Of a DNA stretch of 32,228 bases, positions 17,278 through 25,119 are shown one piece after another. Below the pieces are notes generated by a model that was not told the DNA's origin, made no database searches, and was given only the letters and a program-made list of their open reading frames with translations. Source of the DNA: Fibrobacterota bacterium (GTDB lineage Bacteria; Fibrobacterota; Fibrobacteria; UBA11236); assembly GCA_023249635.1 (NCBI GenBank), contig JAHFCH010000054.1:1-32228 (forward strand), given 5' to 3'. The position numbers and the translations under genes are program-made. Within the stretch, counting starts at the first letter, position 1; every line of letters begins with the position of its first letter.

Positions 17278-17373
17278 AAGGTTTAAGGTCTAAGGTTTAA
17301 GGTGGGATGGGATCCCTATGAAAGTGAATGGTTCACCTTAGATTTTAACCCTTAGACCTTAAACCTTAAACCG
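17278..17373. repeat. TTTAAGG hairpin element, copy A
   Basis: The left arm (17278-17302) is made of TTTAAGG-type 7-bp units with one TCTAAGG variant. The right arm (about 17335-17373) is the imperfect reverse complement (CCTTAGACCTTAAACC and neighbours). About 30 nt separate the arms. The left arm is identical over 25 bases to the left arm of copy B at 23998. It lies between convergent genes and could work as a bidirectional terminator. It belongs to no repeat family that I can name. Confidence 0.85.
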
Positions 17374-17383
17374 ATCCGATTCT

Positions 17384-19450
17384 TCAGAGCTGGCGCAGCA
17401 CTCCGACCCGGCGATAGTCCACTTTCACCGCCCGGTCCTCCGCGATTCCCGGGATCTTCAGCAGGCTTACCGTGGTCTTTACCACGTACGCGCCCGTCGC
17501 CACCGGGTTGCCGTAGTGGCTGCGGCTGTCCCACAGGACCTTCATGGTGCGCGTGTTGCTCTTGGGGGATTTCTCCAGCTTCAGGAACTCATCGGCCCCG
17601 ACCATGAACTGCAGCTTGTTCACGAATTCGCCCATGTTCGAATAGATGTAGATGTCCACGGCGAAGGCGCGGGAAGCCTCCACGGTCAGGCCGACGTAAC
17701 GCAGGGAATCCACGGGTGCCATGGGACCGGGGGCGAGGGTCCATTGATCCGTCGCCTCGGTAGGGGCCGCCCTGAGGCCGGCGGGCGCCACCAGCAGGAA
17801 TTGCGGCTCGTAGGGATTCATGGGCAGGTGGCGGGCGCGGGCATAATCGTTCTGGCCCGCCAGGTTGACCACGGTCAAGATGTCGCGATAGGGGAAGGCC
17901 TTGCGCACCATGTCCAAAGGATTCTCGGGGCTGATGTAGACCACGACGATGCTGTCCCCGGGCAGATGCTGTAGGCGGCCGTCACCGAGGGCGGGCACCA
18001 GGCTTACTTCGCGCTGGAACGTTCCCGAGAGGTAGCCCGATCCCACCGTAAGGGTCAGGGCTTCGCGGTCTTTGCTTTTCAGCGACGAGGGGAGCACTTG
18101 CAGGCTACAGCCCTTGCAGGCCGAGCCGTCCGGCATGGTAAGGCGGGCTTCCAGCTGGGCATCGTCCGCGGTGACGGTGGAGACGGCGGTCCCATCCTTG
18201 AACAGGGCGATGCCGGCCTGGTCGCGGCAGCTGCCCTGCCCCGTACCCGCGGGCAGGGCGGCGGCCGGCGTGCGTAGGATGGTCAGGGCGTAGGGTATCA
18301 CCTTCTCCTTGGATACCGAGAGTCCGCCGGTGGTGTCGATATAGGTGTAGGTGTAGGCCATCTCGAAGCGCGTGGTATCGGCCTGCAGCACCAGATGCTT
18401 GGAGAAGGCGAAACCCTTTTCGTCCATGACAATGGTGCGGTAAGTGGTGTCGCCGGTGGCCAAGGCCGCGCTTTTGGGCTGGGCCGGCACCGATTGCACG
18501 TTCCCGATCACCTGGTTCTGCAGCAGGGTCTCCAATTGCGCGCCGGGCACGTTGATGGCCCAATAGGCGCTCTTGCTGTTGATGCCCGAGTAGCTGTTGA
18601 CCTTGATGTTACCCGTCATTTGCACGATGGTGCTGGGCGCCACCGGGGTGCTGTTCTGGGTATCGAAGAATACGGTGAAGGTGGTGGGCACGCTGGCGCC
18701 GGTGATGAAATCGTTGATGAGGCCTTCGCGGCCATTGTCGGGAGTGGAGGGCGTGCCGTCCGAGAGGAATACGAAGAACTGGTTCGCCTTGTCCGACTTG
18801 GAATCCTTCATGGCCACCTTGCCGGCCTGGAAGCCGAGCGAGATATCGGTGCCATCGCGGGTATTGGAACGGCCCATGCCCGAGTTGTTGCGCGAGGCGG
18901 GCATCTTGGTCACGTATGTCAGGTTGCCGCGCTCGTCATGCTTGAGCAGGGCCTTGAGGGTATCGATGCCCAGCACGCCGTTGGGGAAGACTTTGTTGAG
19001 GGCGGTGAGCGGGACGAAGGAATCGTGTTGCGAGGTATCGCCCGGGAAGGCGCTCTTGAAGAAGGCGTTCTCGCGGTGATCGAAGGAAAGGCGACGGGTG
19101 AAGATTACGAGCCCGACTTCGGCCGAAGGCGCGAACTCCTTGACGTTGTCGAGAAGGGAGGCGACTACATCGAAGCGCGCGACGGCCGGATCGTTTTCGT
19201 CCATGCTGCCGGAATTGTCGATGATGAAGACGATGGACGGGGGCTTGGCGTTGGGATTGGTGATGTGGACGTATTCGGCGCAAAACGGGATTTTCGCGTC
19301 AAGCCAAATCATCTCCTGAGGCACCTGGATGACCCGCTTGTCGTATCGACCAGGACATTCGGAGAAGGCGAAATCACACACTCGTCCCGCAGCGACGGAA
19401 ACCGTCGTGGCGGCTATGACGGCGGCGATTGCCCACGCTTGCCGTTTCAC
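17384..19450 (-). CDS. Secreted VWA-domain protein with C-terminal FlgD-like domain (paralog 1)
   Basis: A 688-residue exported protein starting at GTG 19450, with AGGGGA upstream. It has a signal peptide, then an N-terminal Cys-containing strip (VCDFAFSECPG). A von Willebrand factor A domain follows with a complete MIDAS: DNSGS (Asp78, Ser80, Ser82), Thr201 (GTDISLGF) and Asp231 (FLSDGTPS). The middle is beta-rich with a CKGC pair. The last ~90 residues (DIYIYSNMGEFVNKL ... VLWDSRSHYGNPVATGAYVV) resemble FlgD/Ig-like 'G.yvW dG.d..G..v.tG.Y' modules found at the ends of surface proteins. A metal-dependent adhesion or scaffold role is likely. It is convergent to yejE and paralogous to the next minus-strand gene. 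Confidence 0.86.
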   Translation of the reverse strand: MKRQAWAIAAVIAATTVSVAAGRVCDFAFSECPGRYDKRVIQVPQEMIWLDAKIPFCAEYVHITNPNAKPPSIVFIIDNSGSMDENDPAVARFDVVASLLDNVKEFAPSAEVGLVIFTRRLSFDHRENAFFKSAFPGDTSQHDSFVPLTALNKVFPNGVLGIDTLKALLKHDERGNLTYVTKMPASRNNSGMGRSNTRDGTDISLGFQAGKVAMKDSKSDKANQFFVFLSDGTPSTPDNGREGLINDFITGASVPTTFTVFFDTQNSTPVAPSTIVQMTGNIKVNSYSGINSKSAYWAINVPGAQLETLLQNQVIGNVQSVPAQPKSAALATGDTTYRTIVMDEKGFAFSKHLVLQADTTRFEMAYTYTYIDTTGGLSVSKEKVIPYALTILRTPAAALPAGTGQGSCRDQAGIALFKDGTAVSTVTADDAQLEARLTMPDGSACKGCSLQVLPSSLKSKDREALTLTVGSGYLSGTFQREVSLVPALGDGRLQHLPGDSIVVVYISPENPLDMVRKAFPYRDILTVVNLAGQNDYARARHLPMNPYEPQFLLVAPAGLRAAPTEATDQWTLAPGPMAPVDSLRYVGLTVEASRAFAVDIYIYSNMGEFVNKLQFMVGADEFLKLEKSPKSNTRTMKVLWDSRSHYGNPVATGAYVVKTTVSLLKIPGIAEDRAVKVDYRRVGVLRQL

Positions 19451-19660
19451 CTTAACTTCCCCTCACGCAACGTTTTGAATATACCGGACGGCGACAAAAA
19501 TCGCAGGGGAATTTAGTATTTCGGTCTTCCCAATCCTCCGGTTAGTCTCATTATTCGCAAATAGGCCCGAATAGCCGCACAAAGTCGCGGACGGAGGGCC
19601 TGAGGGCCGGCGCCCTGTTTACTGGCACGTTTACCCGGGGAGGGAGCAGCCGATGCGCGG

Positions 19661-21721
19661 TTATTGGTCCCGCAGCACGCCCACGATACGGAAATCCGTG
19701 CTCACCGCCTCGTCCTCGGCGATGCCGGGGATCTTCAGCAAGGTGACCGTGGTCTTGAGGATATACGCGCCCGTGCCCGCGGGATTGCCGTCATGGGTGC
19801 GGTTGTCCCACAGCACCTTCAGCCGGCGGGTGTTGTTCTTGACGCCCTTGGCGAGCTTGGCGAACTCGGTCTGATTGACCGTGAAGTCGATCTTGTTCAC
19901 GAACTGGCCCAGGTTGGAGTAGATGGAGATCTGCACCTTGAAGGCACGCGACGCCTCGATGACGTTGCCCACGTAACGCAGCGAGTCGGCCGCGGTGTTG
20001 AGAGAGGGGATGATGGCCCAGTTCTTGGTCTCGCCCGCGATAGGGTTCAGGGTGGTCGGTCCCACCAGCACGAATTGGGTGCCGGACACGGGGTTGGAAA
20101 CCTCGCCGCCGCGCGACCAATCGTTATGCTTGATCACCTGCAGGGCCGTGCTCACGTCGGAATAGGGGAAAGCCTTGCGGATGACGTCCAGGGGGTTGTC
20201 CGGATTCGTATAGGTGATGATGATGCTGTCGGTGGGCAAGTGCTGGAGCTTATGGTCGCCCAGGGCGACGGCCGTGCTGGTCTCACGGCCGAAGTTTCCG
20301 GTCTGGAAGCCGGCGGACGGGGCCAGGATGATGCTCTCCTTGTCCGTGCTCTTGTTCGGTTTCACTTCGACCGAACAACCGTTGCAAACCTCGCCCGTGG
20401 CCAGGGTCAGATGCACATCAAGATCGGTATGATCCGCGGTCACCAGGTTCACCTGGGTGCCCTTGTTGAACAGGGTGATGGCGCCCTGGTCCTGGCAGGC
20501 CGAGGAAAGCCCGGTGGCCAGGGTCGCGCCCGCCACCCGCTTCACGGTCAGCGTATAAGGCACTTCCTTGGTCTTGGTCTTGCCCGAATCGGTATACTGG
20601 TACGTGTACATCAGGTTCACCGTGGTCTGATCGGCGCTAAGCGGTACGCGCTTGGCGAAGGTGAAATTCTTGGCATCCACGCCGGTGCTGTTGTAGGGGG
20701 TTCCCGACACCGTCATGATGGCGCTGACGGGCTTACCCGGGGTATTCGCGAAGATGGGATTGATCACGCTGGTTTGCAGCAGCGTGAGCAATTCCTTGGC
20801 GGGCAGGTCGATGGCCCATTGCTTCGAACGGGCCTGGCCGGTGGAATACCCGTTGGCCTGGATATTCTTGTTCATCTGGCCTAGGGAGTCGATGGACTTG
20901 GGTTCGTTGCCGAAGAAAACGGTGAAGGTGGTGGGGTCGCCGGCGCCGCGGACCCAGTTCCACATGATGGCGTCGCGGCCGTCATCGACCGTCGAGGGCG
21001 TTCCGTCGGAAAGGAAGATAAAGTACTGGTTGTCCTTGGCGTTGTTGTCCGTAGACATGGCCAGCTTGGCGGCGTCGAAGCCGAGGGTGATGTCGGTGCC
21101 CTTGCGGGTATCTGTGAGGGCGTGCTGGGTTGCACTGTCTGAACTGTGGCGCTGTGCCGGCTGCTTGGTTTGGTATTTCAGCGCACCCTTGCTCTCACCC
21201 TGGTCAATAAACGAGAGCAGTTCTTTGAGCGTATCCAGGCCGGTGCGTCCGTTGGTAAACACCTGATCGAGCGCGGTAATGGGAATGAAGGAATCGTGCT
21301 GGGTGGGGTCAGCAGGGAAGGCCGTTTGGAAAAAGGGGTTATCGCGGTGATCGAAGACCAGGCGGCGGCAGAACACTACGATGCCGACCTTGGTTTTCGG
21401 CTGCACCTTGAAGATGGAATCCAGCAGGGTGAGCGTGACCTTGAAGCGCGCTATGTCGGGATCGGTATTGTCCATGCTGCCCGAATTGTCGAGGATGAAC
21501 ACAATGGTAGGAGGCGGGGAATTGGAACCGGTGACGACCTGGACGTTTTCGGAACAGATTGGGACTTGAGGATCAAGCCAGATGACATCGGAAGGCACGG
21601 TGATGGTGCCCGTCGTGAAATTGCCGGGGCATTTGTCGAAGACCAAATTGCAGATTTGCGCCCCGCGGGATATTCCCGCAAATGCGAAAACGGCCATCAG
21701 CCCTGCTTTGAAGCCAGTCAT
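19661..21721 (-). CDS. Secreted VWA-domain protein with C-terminal FlgD-like domain (paralog 2)
   Basis: A 686-residue paralog with the same architecture as 17384-19450. I start at ATG 21721 (MTGFKAGLMAVFAFAG), preceded by GGGGGT; the longer frame back to 21847 lacks a signal peptide at its front. The cysteine strip is ICNLVFDKCPGNF, and the MIDAS is DNSGS (Asp78-Ser82) with GTDITLGF and FLSDGTPS. A CNGC pair occurs mid-protein, and the C-terminal FlgD/Ig-like module reads VLWDNRTHDGNPAGTGAYIL. The two proteins align throughout, for instance FDHR(E/D)N.FF..AFP.D..QHDSF. A 210-bp gap separates them, so they may be co-transcribed or have separate promoters. The pair lies inside what should be a continuous importer operon. 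Confidence 0.86.
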   Translation of the reverse strand: MTGFKAGLMAVFAFAGISRGAQICNLVFDKCPGNFTTGTITVPSDVIWLDPQVPICSENVQVVTGSNSPPPTIVFILDNSGSMDNTDPDIARFKVTLTLLDSIFKVQPKTKVGIVVFCRRLVFDHRDNPFFQTAFPADPTQHDSFIPITALDQVFTNGRTGLDTLKELLSFIDQGESKGALKYQTKQPAQRHSSDSATQHALTDTRKGTDITLGFDAAKLAMSTDNNAKDNQYFIFLSDGTPSTVDDGRDAIMWNWVRGAGDPTTFTVFFGNEPKSIDSLGQMNKNIQANGYSTGQARSKQWAIDLPAKELLTLLQTSVINPIFANTPGKPVSAIMTVSGTPYNSTGVDAKNFTFAKRVPLSADQTTVNLMYTYQYTDSGKTKTKEVPYTLTVKRVAGATLATGLSSACQDQGAITLFNKGTQVNLVTADHTDLDVHLTLATGEVCNGCSVEVKPNKSTDKESIILAPSAGFQTGNFGRETSTAVALGDHKLQHLPTDSIIITYTNPDNPLDVIRKAFPYSDVSTALQVIKHNDWSRGGEVSNPVSGTQFVLVGPTTLNPIAGETKNWAIIPSLNTAADSLRYVGNVIEASRAFKVQISIYSNLGQFVNKIDFTVNQTEFAKLAKGVKNNTRRLKVLWDNRTHDGNPAGTGAYILKTTVTLLKIPGIAEDEAVSTDFRIVGVLRDQ

Positions 21722-21953
21722 GCTACCCCCAGTAATGCGGCAGGTGTCCCCCTTCCCGGCTCGCGTCCAGAATATACCGTCAAAGAGGAATTTAGGCGCG
21801 ACCTCAAAACACGTGAAGGGGACAAACCGCTGCCTAAGTCCTATCAAGTCACGACTATTATAAGGGGTAGGCGGCCTGGATCCGAAGAAATACCCACCCC
21901 AATTCTACCGGAAATTAAGGAAATATAGGCTCATAGATTAGTAAATTTGCGAA
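21722..21953. promoter_or_regulatory. Divergent intergenic region (VWA gene / importer ATPases)
   Basis: This 232-bp, relatively AT-rich spacer separates the minus-strand VWA gene from the plus-strand ATPase gene and should hold both promoters. On the minus strand, TATAAT occurs at 21862-21857; the overlapping TATTAT (21856-21861) faces the ATPases. I found no good -35 partner at 16-18 bp, so these are candidates only. The ATPase start at 21954 has no strong Shine-Dalgarno sequence next to it. Confidence 0.35.
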
Positions 21954-22982
21954 ATGGACCCATCCGGCCAGCCGCTCCTGGAGGTTGAAGACCTGTCCAT
22001 AGGGTTCGCCGGGGACGGCGCCCCCACGGCCATCACCGACAAAGTCAGTTTCAAGATCCATCCGGGCGAAGCCTATGGGCTGGTGGGGGAATCGGGCTGC
22101 GGAAAATCGGTGACCTGCCTTTCCCTGCTGAAACTCCTGCCCGTGCCAGGCGGAAAAGTCCTCTCCGGGCGCGTACTGTTCCAGGGCAGGGATATTCTGA
22201 CCATGCCGCCAGAGGAGCTTCGCAAGTTGCGGGGCGGTTCCATCGGGATGATTTTCCAGGAGCCCGGGGCCGCCCTCAATCCCCTGTGGCCCATCCACAG
22301 GCAATTGTTGGAGCCCTTCCAATACCATCCTTTCGAGGGCGATCCGGTCAAGCATATCCGCTCCCTGCTCGACCGTGTGGGCATCGCGGATCCAGACCGC
22401 GTGCTCGCGGCCTATCCCCACCAGCTTTCCGGAGGCATGCTGCAGCGCGTGATGATTGCCATGGCGCTCTCCCTCAACCCCGCCCTGCTTATCGCCGATG
22501 AGCCCACCACGGCGCTGGACGTGACCGTGCAGGCGCAGATCATGGAATTGATCGAAGACCTGCGCAAGGAGTTCTCCACCGCGGTGCTCATGATCACCCA
22601 CAACCTGAACCTCATCGCCCAGTACGCGGATCGCGTGGCGGTGATGTACGCCGGGCGCATCGTGGAAGAAGCCCCGGTCGCCGATTTCCTGGAACGCACC
22701 CTGCACCCTTACTCCGCAGGCCTGTTGGGCGCCTTGCCGCGCCTGGATGCGGTCGGTTCCGGCGCGGCCCTGCTGCGCCCCATCCCCGGGCAAGTCCCCC
22801 GTCCGGCCGATTACCTGGCGGGCTGCCGCTTCCGCGATCGCTGCCCGCATGCCTTCGAGCCTTGCGGCGCCAAGCCGGACCGGTTCCCGGCCGGGCCCGG
22901 GCATACCGTGGCCTGCTTCCTGTATCAACCCGGGAAAGGCCCCCGCCATGCGGATGCCGTTCCCGCGGAGGTCGCCTCCTGA
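21954..22982 (+). CDS. Peptide ABC transporter ATP-binding protein, OppD/DppD type
   Basis: A 342-residue ATPase. Walker A GESGCGKS is at residues 45-52, the Q-loop is MIFQEPGAALNP near 99, the signature LSGGMLQ is at 158-164, Walker B LLIADE is at 178-183 with DEPTTALDVT, and the switch His is in LMITHNLNL. The C-terminal oligopeptide-transporter extension carries its usual cysteines (CRFRDRCPHAFEPCG). The next ATPase gene begins 9 bp after its stop, so both are co-expressed. In E. coli these two halves are one protein, YejF; here they are separate. They would energise the YejB/YejE permeases encoded at 15212-17264. No strong ribosome site precedes the start. Confidence 0.93.
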   Translation: MDPSGQPLLEVEDLSIGFAGDGAPTAITDKVSFKIHPGEAYGLVGESGCGKSVTCLSLLKLLPVPGGKVLSGRVLFQGRDILTMPPEELRKLRGGSIGMIFQEPGAALNPLWPIHRQLLEPFQYHPFEGDPVKHIRSLLDRVGIADPDRVLAAYPHQLSGGMLQRVMIAMALSLNPALLIADEPTTALDVTVQAQIMELIEDLRKEFSTAVLMITHNLNLIAQYADRVAVMYAGRIVEEAPVADFLERTLHPYSAGLLGALPRLDAVGSGAALLRPIPGQVPRPADYLAGCRFRDRCPHAFEPCGAKPDRFPAGPGHTVACFLYQPGKGPRHADAVPAEVAS

Positions 22983-22990
22983 GTAACGCC

Positions 22991-23995
22991 ATGGTTACCC
23001 CGGCCGCGCCCGCTGCGTCCGGGGCCGCTCTGCTTGAGGTCCGCAACCTCAAGACCTGGTTCCCGGTGACCGGTGGCGTATTCCGCAAAACCGTCGGCCA
23101 CGTAAAGGCCGTCAACGACGTGAGCTTTTCCATCGACCCCGGCGAAGTGGTGGCCGTGGTAGGCGAATCGGGATGCGGCAAGAGCACCCTGGGTTATTCG
23201 GTGCTGGGCCTGGTGCCGCCCACGGAAGGGGAAATCCGCCTGCGCGGCCGCGGTGTGGACGTGCGCTCGCCTTCGGCTTGGGACGCCTACCGCAAGGATT
23301 TCCAGATCATCTTCCAGGATCCCTACACTTCCCTGAATCCCCGCCACACCGTCTTCGAACTCTTGGCCGAACCCATGCGCGTGCACAAGGTGTGCCCGCC
23401 GCGCGAACTGCGCGATCGCGTGGCCATGTTGCTCGGCAAGGTCGGGCTGCCGGCCGACTACATGCAGCGTTTCCCGCATGCCTTCTCGGGCGGTCAGCGG
23501 CAACGTATCGGTATTGCCCGCGCCTTGTCCCTGGATCCCAAGCTCATCGTCTGCGACGAAGTGGTGGCGGCCCTGGACGTTTCCGTGCAGGCCCAGATCA
23601 TCCGCTTGTTGATGGACCTGAAGGACGAATTCGGCCTTTCGCTGCTCTTCATCTCCCATGACCTGTCCCTGGTGAAGGCCATCAGCGATCGCGTACTGGT
23701 CATGTACCTGGGGAAAATCGTGGAGTCGGCCCCGGCCGCCGATCTGTTCGCGGCCCCGCGCCATCCTTACACGGCGGCCTTGCTGGAATCCATCCCCACT
23801 CTCGATCGCGCCCGCCGTCCCAAACTGCTGGGCGGGGAAATCCCTTCCCCGGTGAACCTTCCGCCCGGCTGCGCCTTCGCGGGCCGTTGCGCGCGGGCCC
23901 AGGATCGATGCCGTAAGGAAACGCCGGTGCTGTTACCGGCCGCGGCGTCAGAGGCGGCGTGTTTCTTTCCTATCGGCTTAACACCGGTGGTCTAA
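22991..23995 (+). CDS. Peptide ABC transporter ATP-binding protein, OppF/DppF type
   Basis: A 334-residue second ATPase. I start at ATG 22991 (MVTPAAPAASGAALLEVRNL); the frame further upstream overlaps the previous gene and does not align with the family. Walker A GESGCGKST is at residues 58-66, the Q-loop is IIFQDPYTSLNPR, the signature FSGGQRQ is at 165-171, and Walker B LIVCDE is at 185-190. The D-loop reads EVVAALDVS rather than the common 'PVSALDVS'. The switch His is in LFISHDLSL. A C-terminal Cys cluster (CAFAGRCARAQDRC) marks the oligopeptide subfamily. It completes the importer with its upstream partner. A TTTAAGG hairpin element begins 3 bp after the stop. Confidence 0.93.
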   Translation: MVTPAAPAASGAALLEVRNLKTWFPVTGGVFRKTVGHVKAVNDVSFSIDPGEVVAVVGESGCGKSTLGYSVLGLVPPTEGEIRLRGRGVDVRSPSAWDAYRKDFQIIFQDPYTSLNPRHTVFELLAEPMRVHKVCPPRELRDRVAMLLGKVGLPADYMQRFPHAFSGGQRQRIGIARALSLDPKLIVCDEVVAALDVSVQAQIIRLLMDLKDEFGLSLLFISHDLSLVKAISDRVLVMYLGKIVESAPAADLFAAPRHPYTAALLESIPTLDRARRPKLLGGEIPSPVNLPPGCAFAGRCARAQDRCRKETPVLLPAAASEAACFFPIGLTPVV

Positions 23996-23997
23996 GG

Positions 23998-24120
23998 AAG
24001 GTTTAAGGTCTAAGGTTTAAGGGAAGATTTCAATGGGCCAGCCATAGCGCTGACCTCTTCCCCCTTAAACCTTAAACCTTAAACCTTAAACCTTAAACCT
24101 TAAACCTTAAACCTTAAACC
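23998..24120. repeat. TTTAAGG hairpin element, copy B, with 8 tandem CCTTAAA units
   Basis: The left arm 23998-24022 is the same 25 bases as in copy A. After a GC-rich loop of about 35 nt comes TCTTCCC and then eight perfect copies of CCTTAAA (24063-24118) plus CC. The first units pair with the left arm, including the GAAGA/TCTTC extension; the rest are surplus tandem copies. The element follows the last importer gene immediately and could act in termination or mRNA stabilisation. The uninterrupted 7-bp tandem array is expected to vary in copy number. Confidence 0.88.
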
Positions 24121-24362
24121 TGGCTTCGTACTTCTCCCTCCGTAACCTCCATATTCTCCCGAAGGTAACATTCCTGCTACCTAGGGAAACCGCCCTTCGC
24201 GTGCACTGCCGATGCACGATTTTGGGACCTTGTTTTGGGAAGGATCCCCGCGGGCCCGATGGCGATCGATTATCTTCCCCGCAGCCGCGGCGCGCCGGAC
24301 CGTTCGCCGCGGACCTGACACCACGCAAGTACCGCCTCCGGTATCACAGGAAGGATCTTTCC

Positions 24363-25118
24363 ATGTATCCCCGTATTCCCCGTTTCCGTTTTTCCAATGC
24401 GCTGGGCCTGGCTCTGCTGGCCTCCGCCGCCGCGCATTCGCAAACCGAACCCCTGCGGCTCAACCTGCAGGTGAGCAACATCGACAGGAGCAACTCCTGC
24501 GGCACCCCTTACTTCAGGCCCCAATTCAAGATCACCAATTGGGGCGCGACTCCGGCCCGGCTCAACCAGGCCACGGTACGCTTATTCTTCAACGCCCTGC
24601 CGCAGGCTCCCGTCGAGTTCGTGAACGCCGACTATGCCGTGGTCTCCAACGCCAATGGGTCGATCACGGGAGGCTACGCCACCGCTTATCATTTCGACGC
24701 GCCGCCCTATACGCCGGCCTGCCGCGAATCGCTGTACACGGGTTCGCTGCACGTGGCGCGGCAGCAGCATTTCATCGCCTTCCAGGGCGATGTCACCATC
24801 CCGGCCAACGGAGGCTATGCCACCGTGATCGTGCAGTTCCGCCGCGCAGGCGGTCTCAATCCCTTTGATGTCGATTGCGATGATTGGACGCGCCTGAACG
24901 GCTACAATCCCTGGACCCCGTTCGAAGACGGGCCGTATTACAGCCTGGTGCGCGCCACCGGCGGCAGCCCGGGCGCGGGCTACCCTACCCATCTGATGTG
25001 CGAATACACTTGGACCGCGCCAACCAACGGTGGTCGCGATCTATCCGACCCGTGGGGCGGGGTGGACCCCTGCACGCTTACGCAATCGCAGGATTGCCCC
25101 GTGGGACCTCGGCGCTAG
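24363..25118 (+). CDS. Secreted CBM3-like (cellulose-binding-domain-like) protein
   Basis: A 251-residue protein. Start ATG 24363 has AGGAAGG upstream, and a signal peptide (FSNALGLALLASAAAHS) is followed by RLNLQVSNIDRSNSCGTPYF. FRPQFKITNWGATPARLNQA and TVRLFF fit the CBM3 pattern 'i.P.fkikNtgs.pvdLsdvkvRyyf'. The middle and C-terminus are rich in aromatic and Gly/Asn residues, with several Cys (ACRES, DCDDW, CEYTW, DPCT, DCPVG) that may form disulfides. No catalytic domain is seen. It may be a free-standing binding or adhesion protein. It ends one base from the stop of the OmpA-family gene on the other strand. The 240 bp upstream hold no gene and presumably its promoter. Confidence 0.8.
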   Translation: MYPRIPRFRFSNALGLALLASAAAHSQTEPLRLNLQVSNIDRSNSCGTPYFRPQFKITNWGATPARLNQATVRLFFNALPQAPVEFVNADYAVVSNANGSITGGYATAYHFDAPPYTPACRESLYTGSLHVARQQHFIAFQGDVTIPANGGYATVIVQFRRAGGLNPFDVDCDDWTRLNGYNPWTPFEDGPYYSLVRATGGSPGAGYPTHLMCEYTWTAPTNGGRDLSDPWGGVDPCTLTQSQDCPVGPRR

Positions 25119-25119
25119 C

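Noticed and set aside
24063-24120. CCTTAAA tandem array as a CRISPR array
   Set aside because: The units are 7 bp and contiguous with no spacers, and no cas gene is near.
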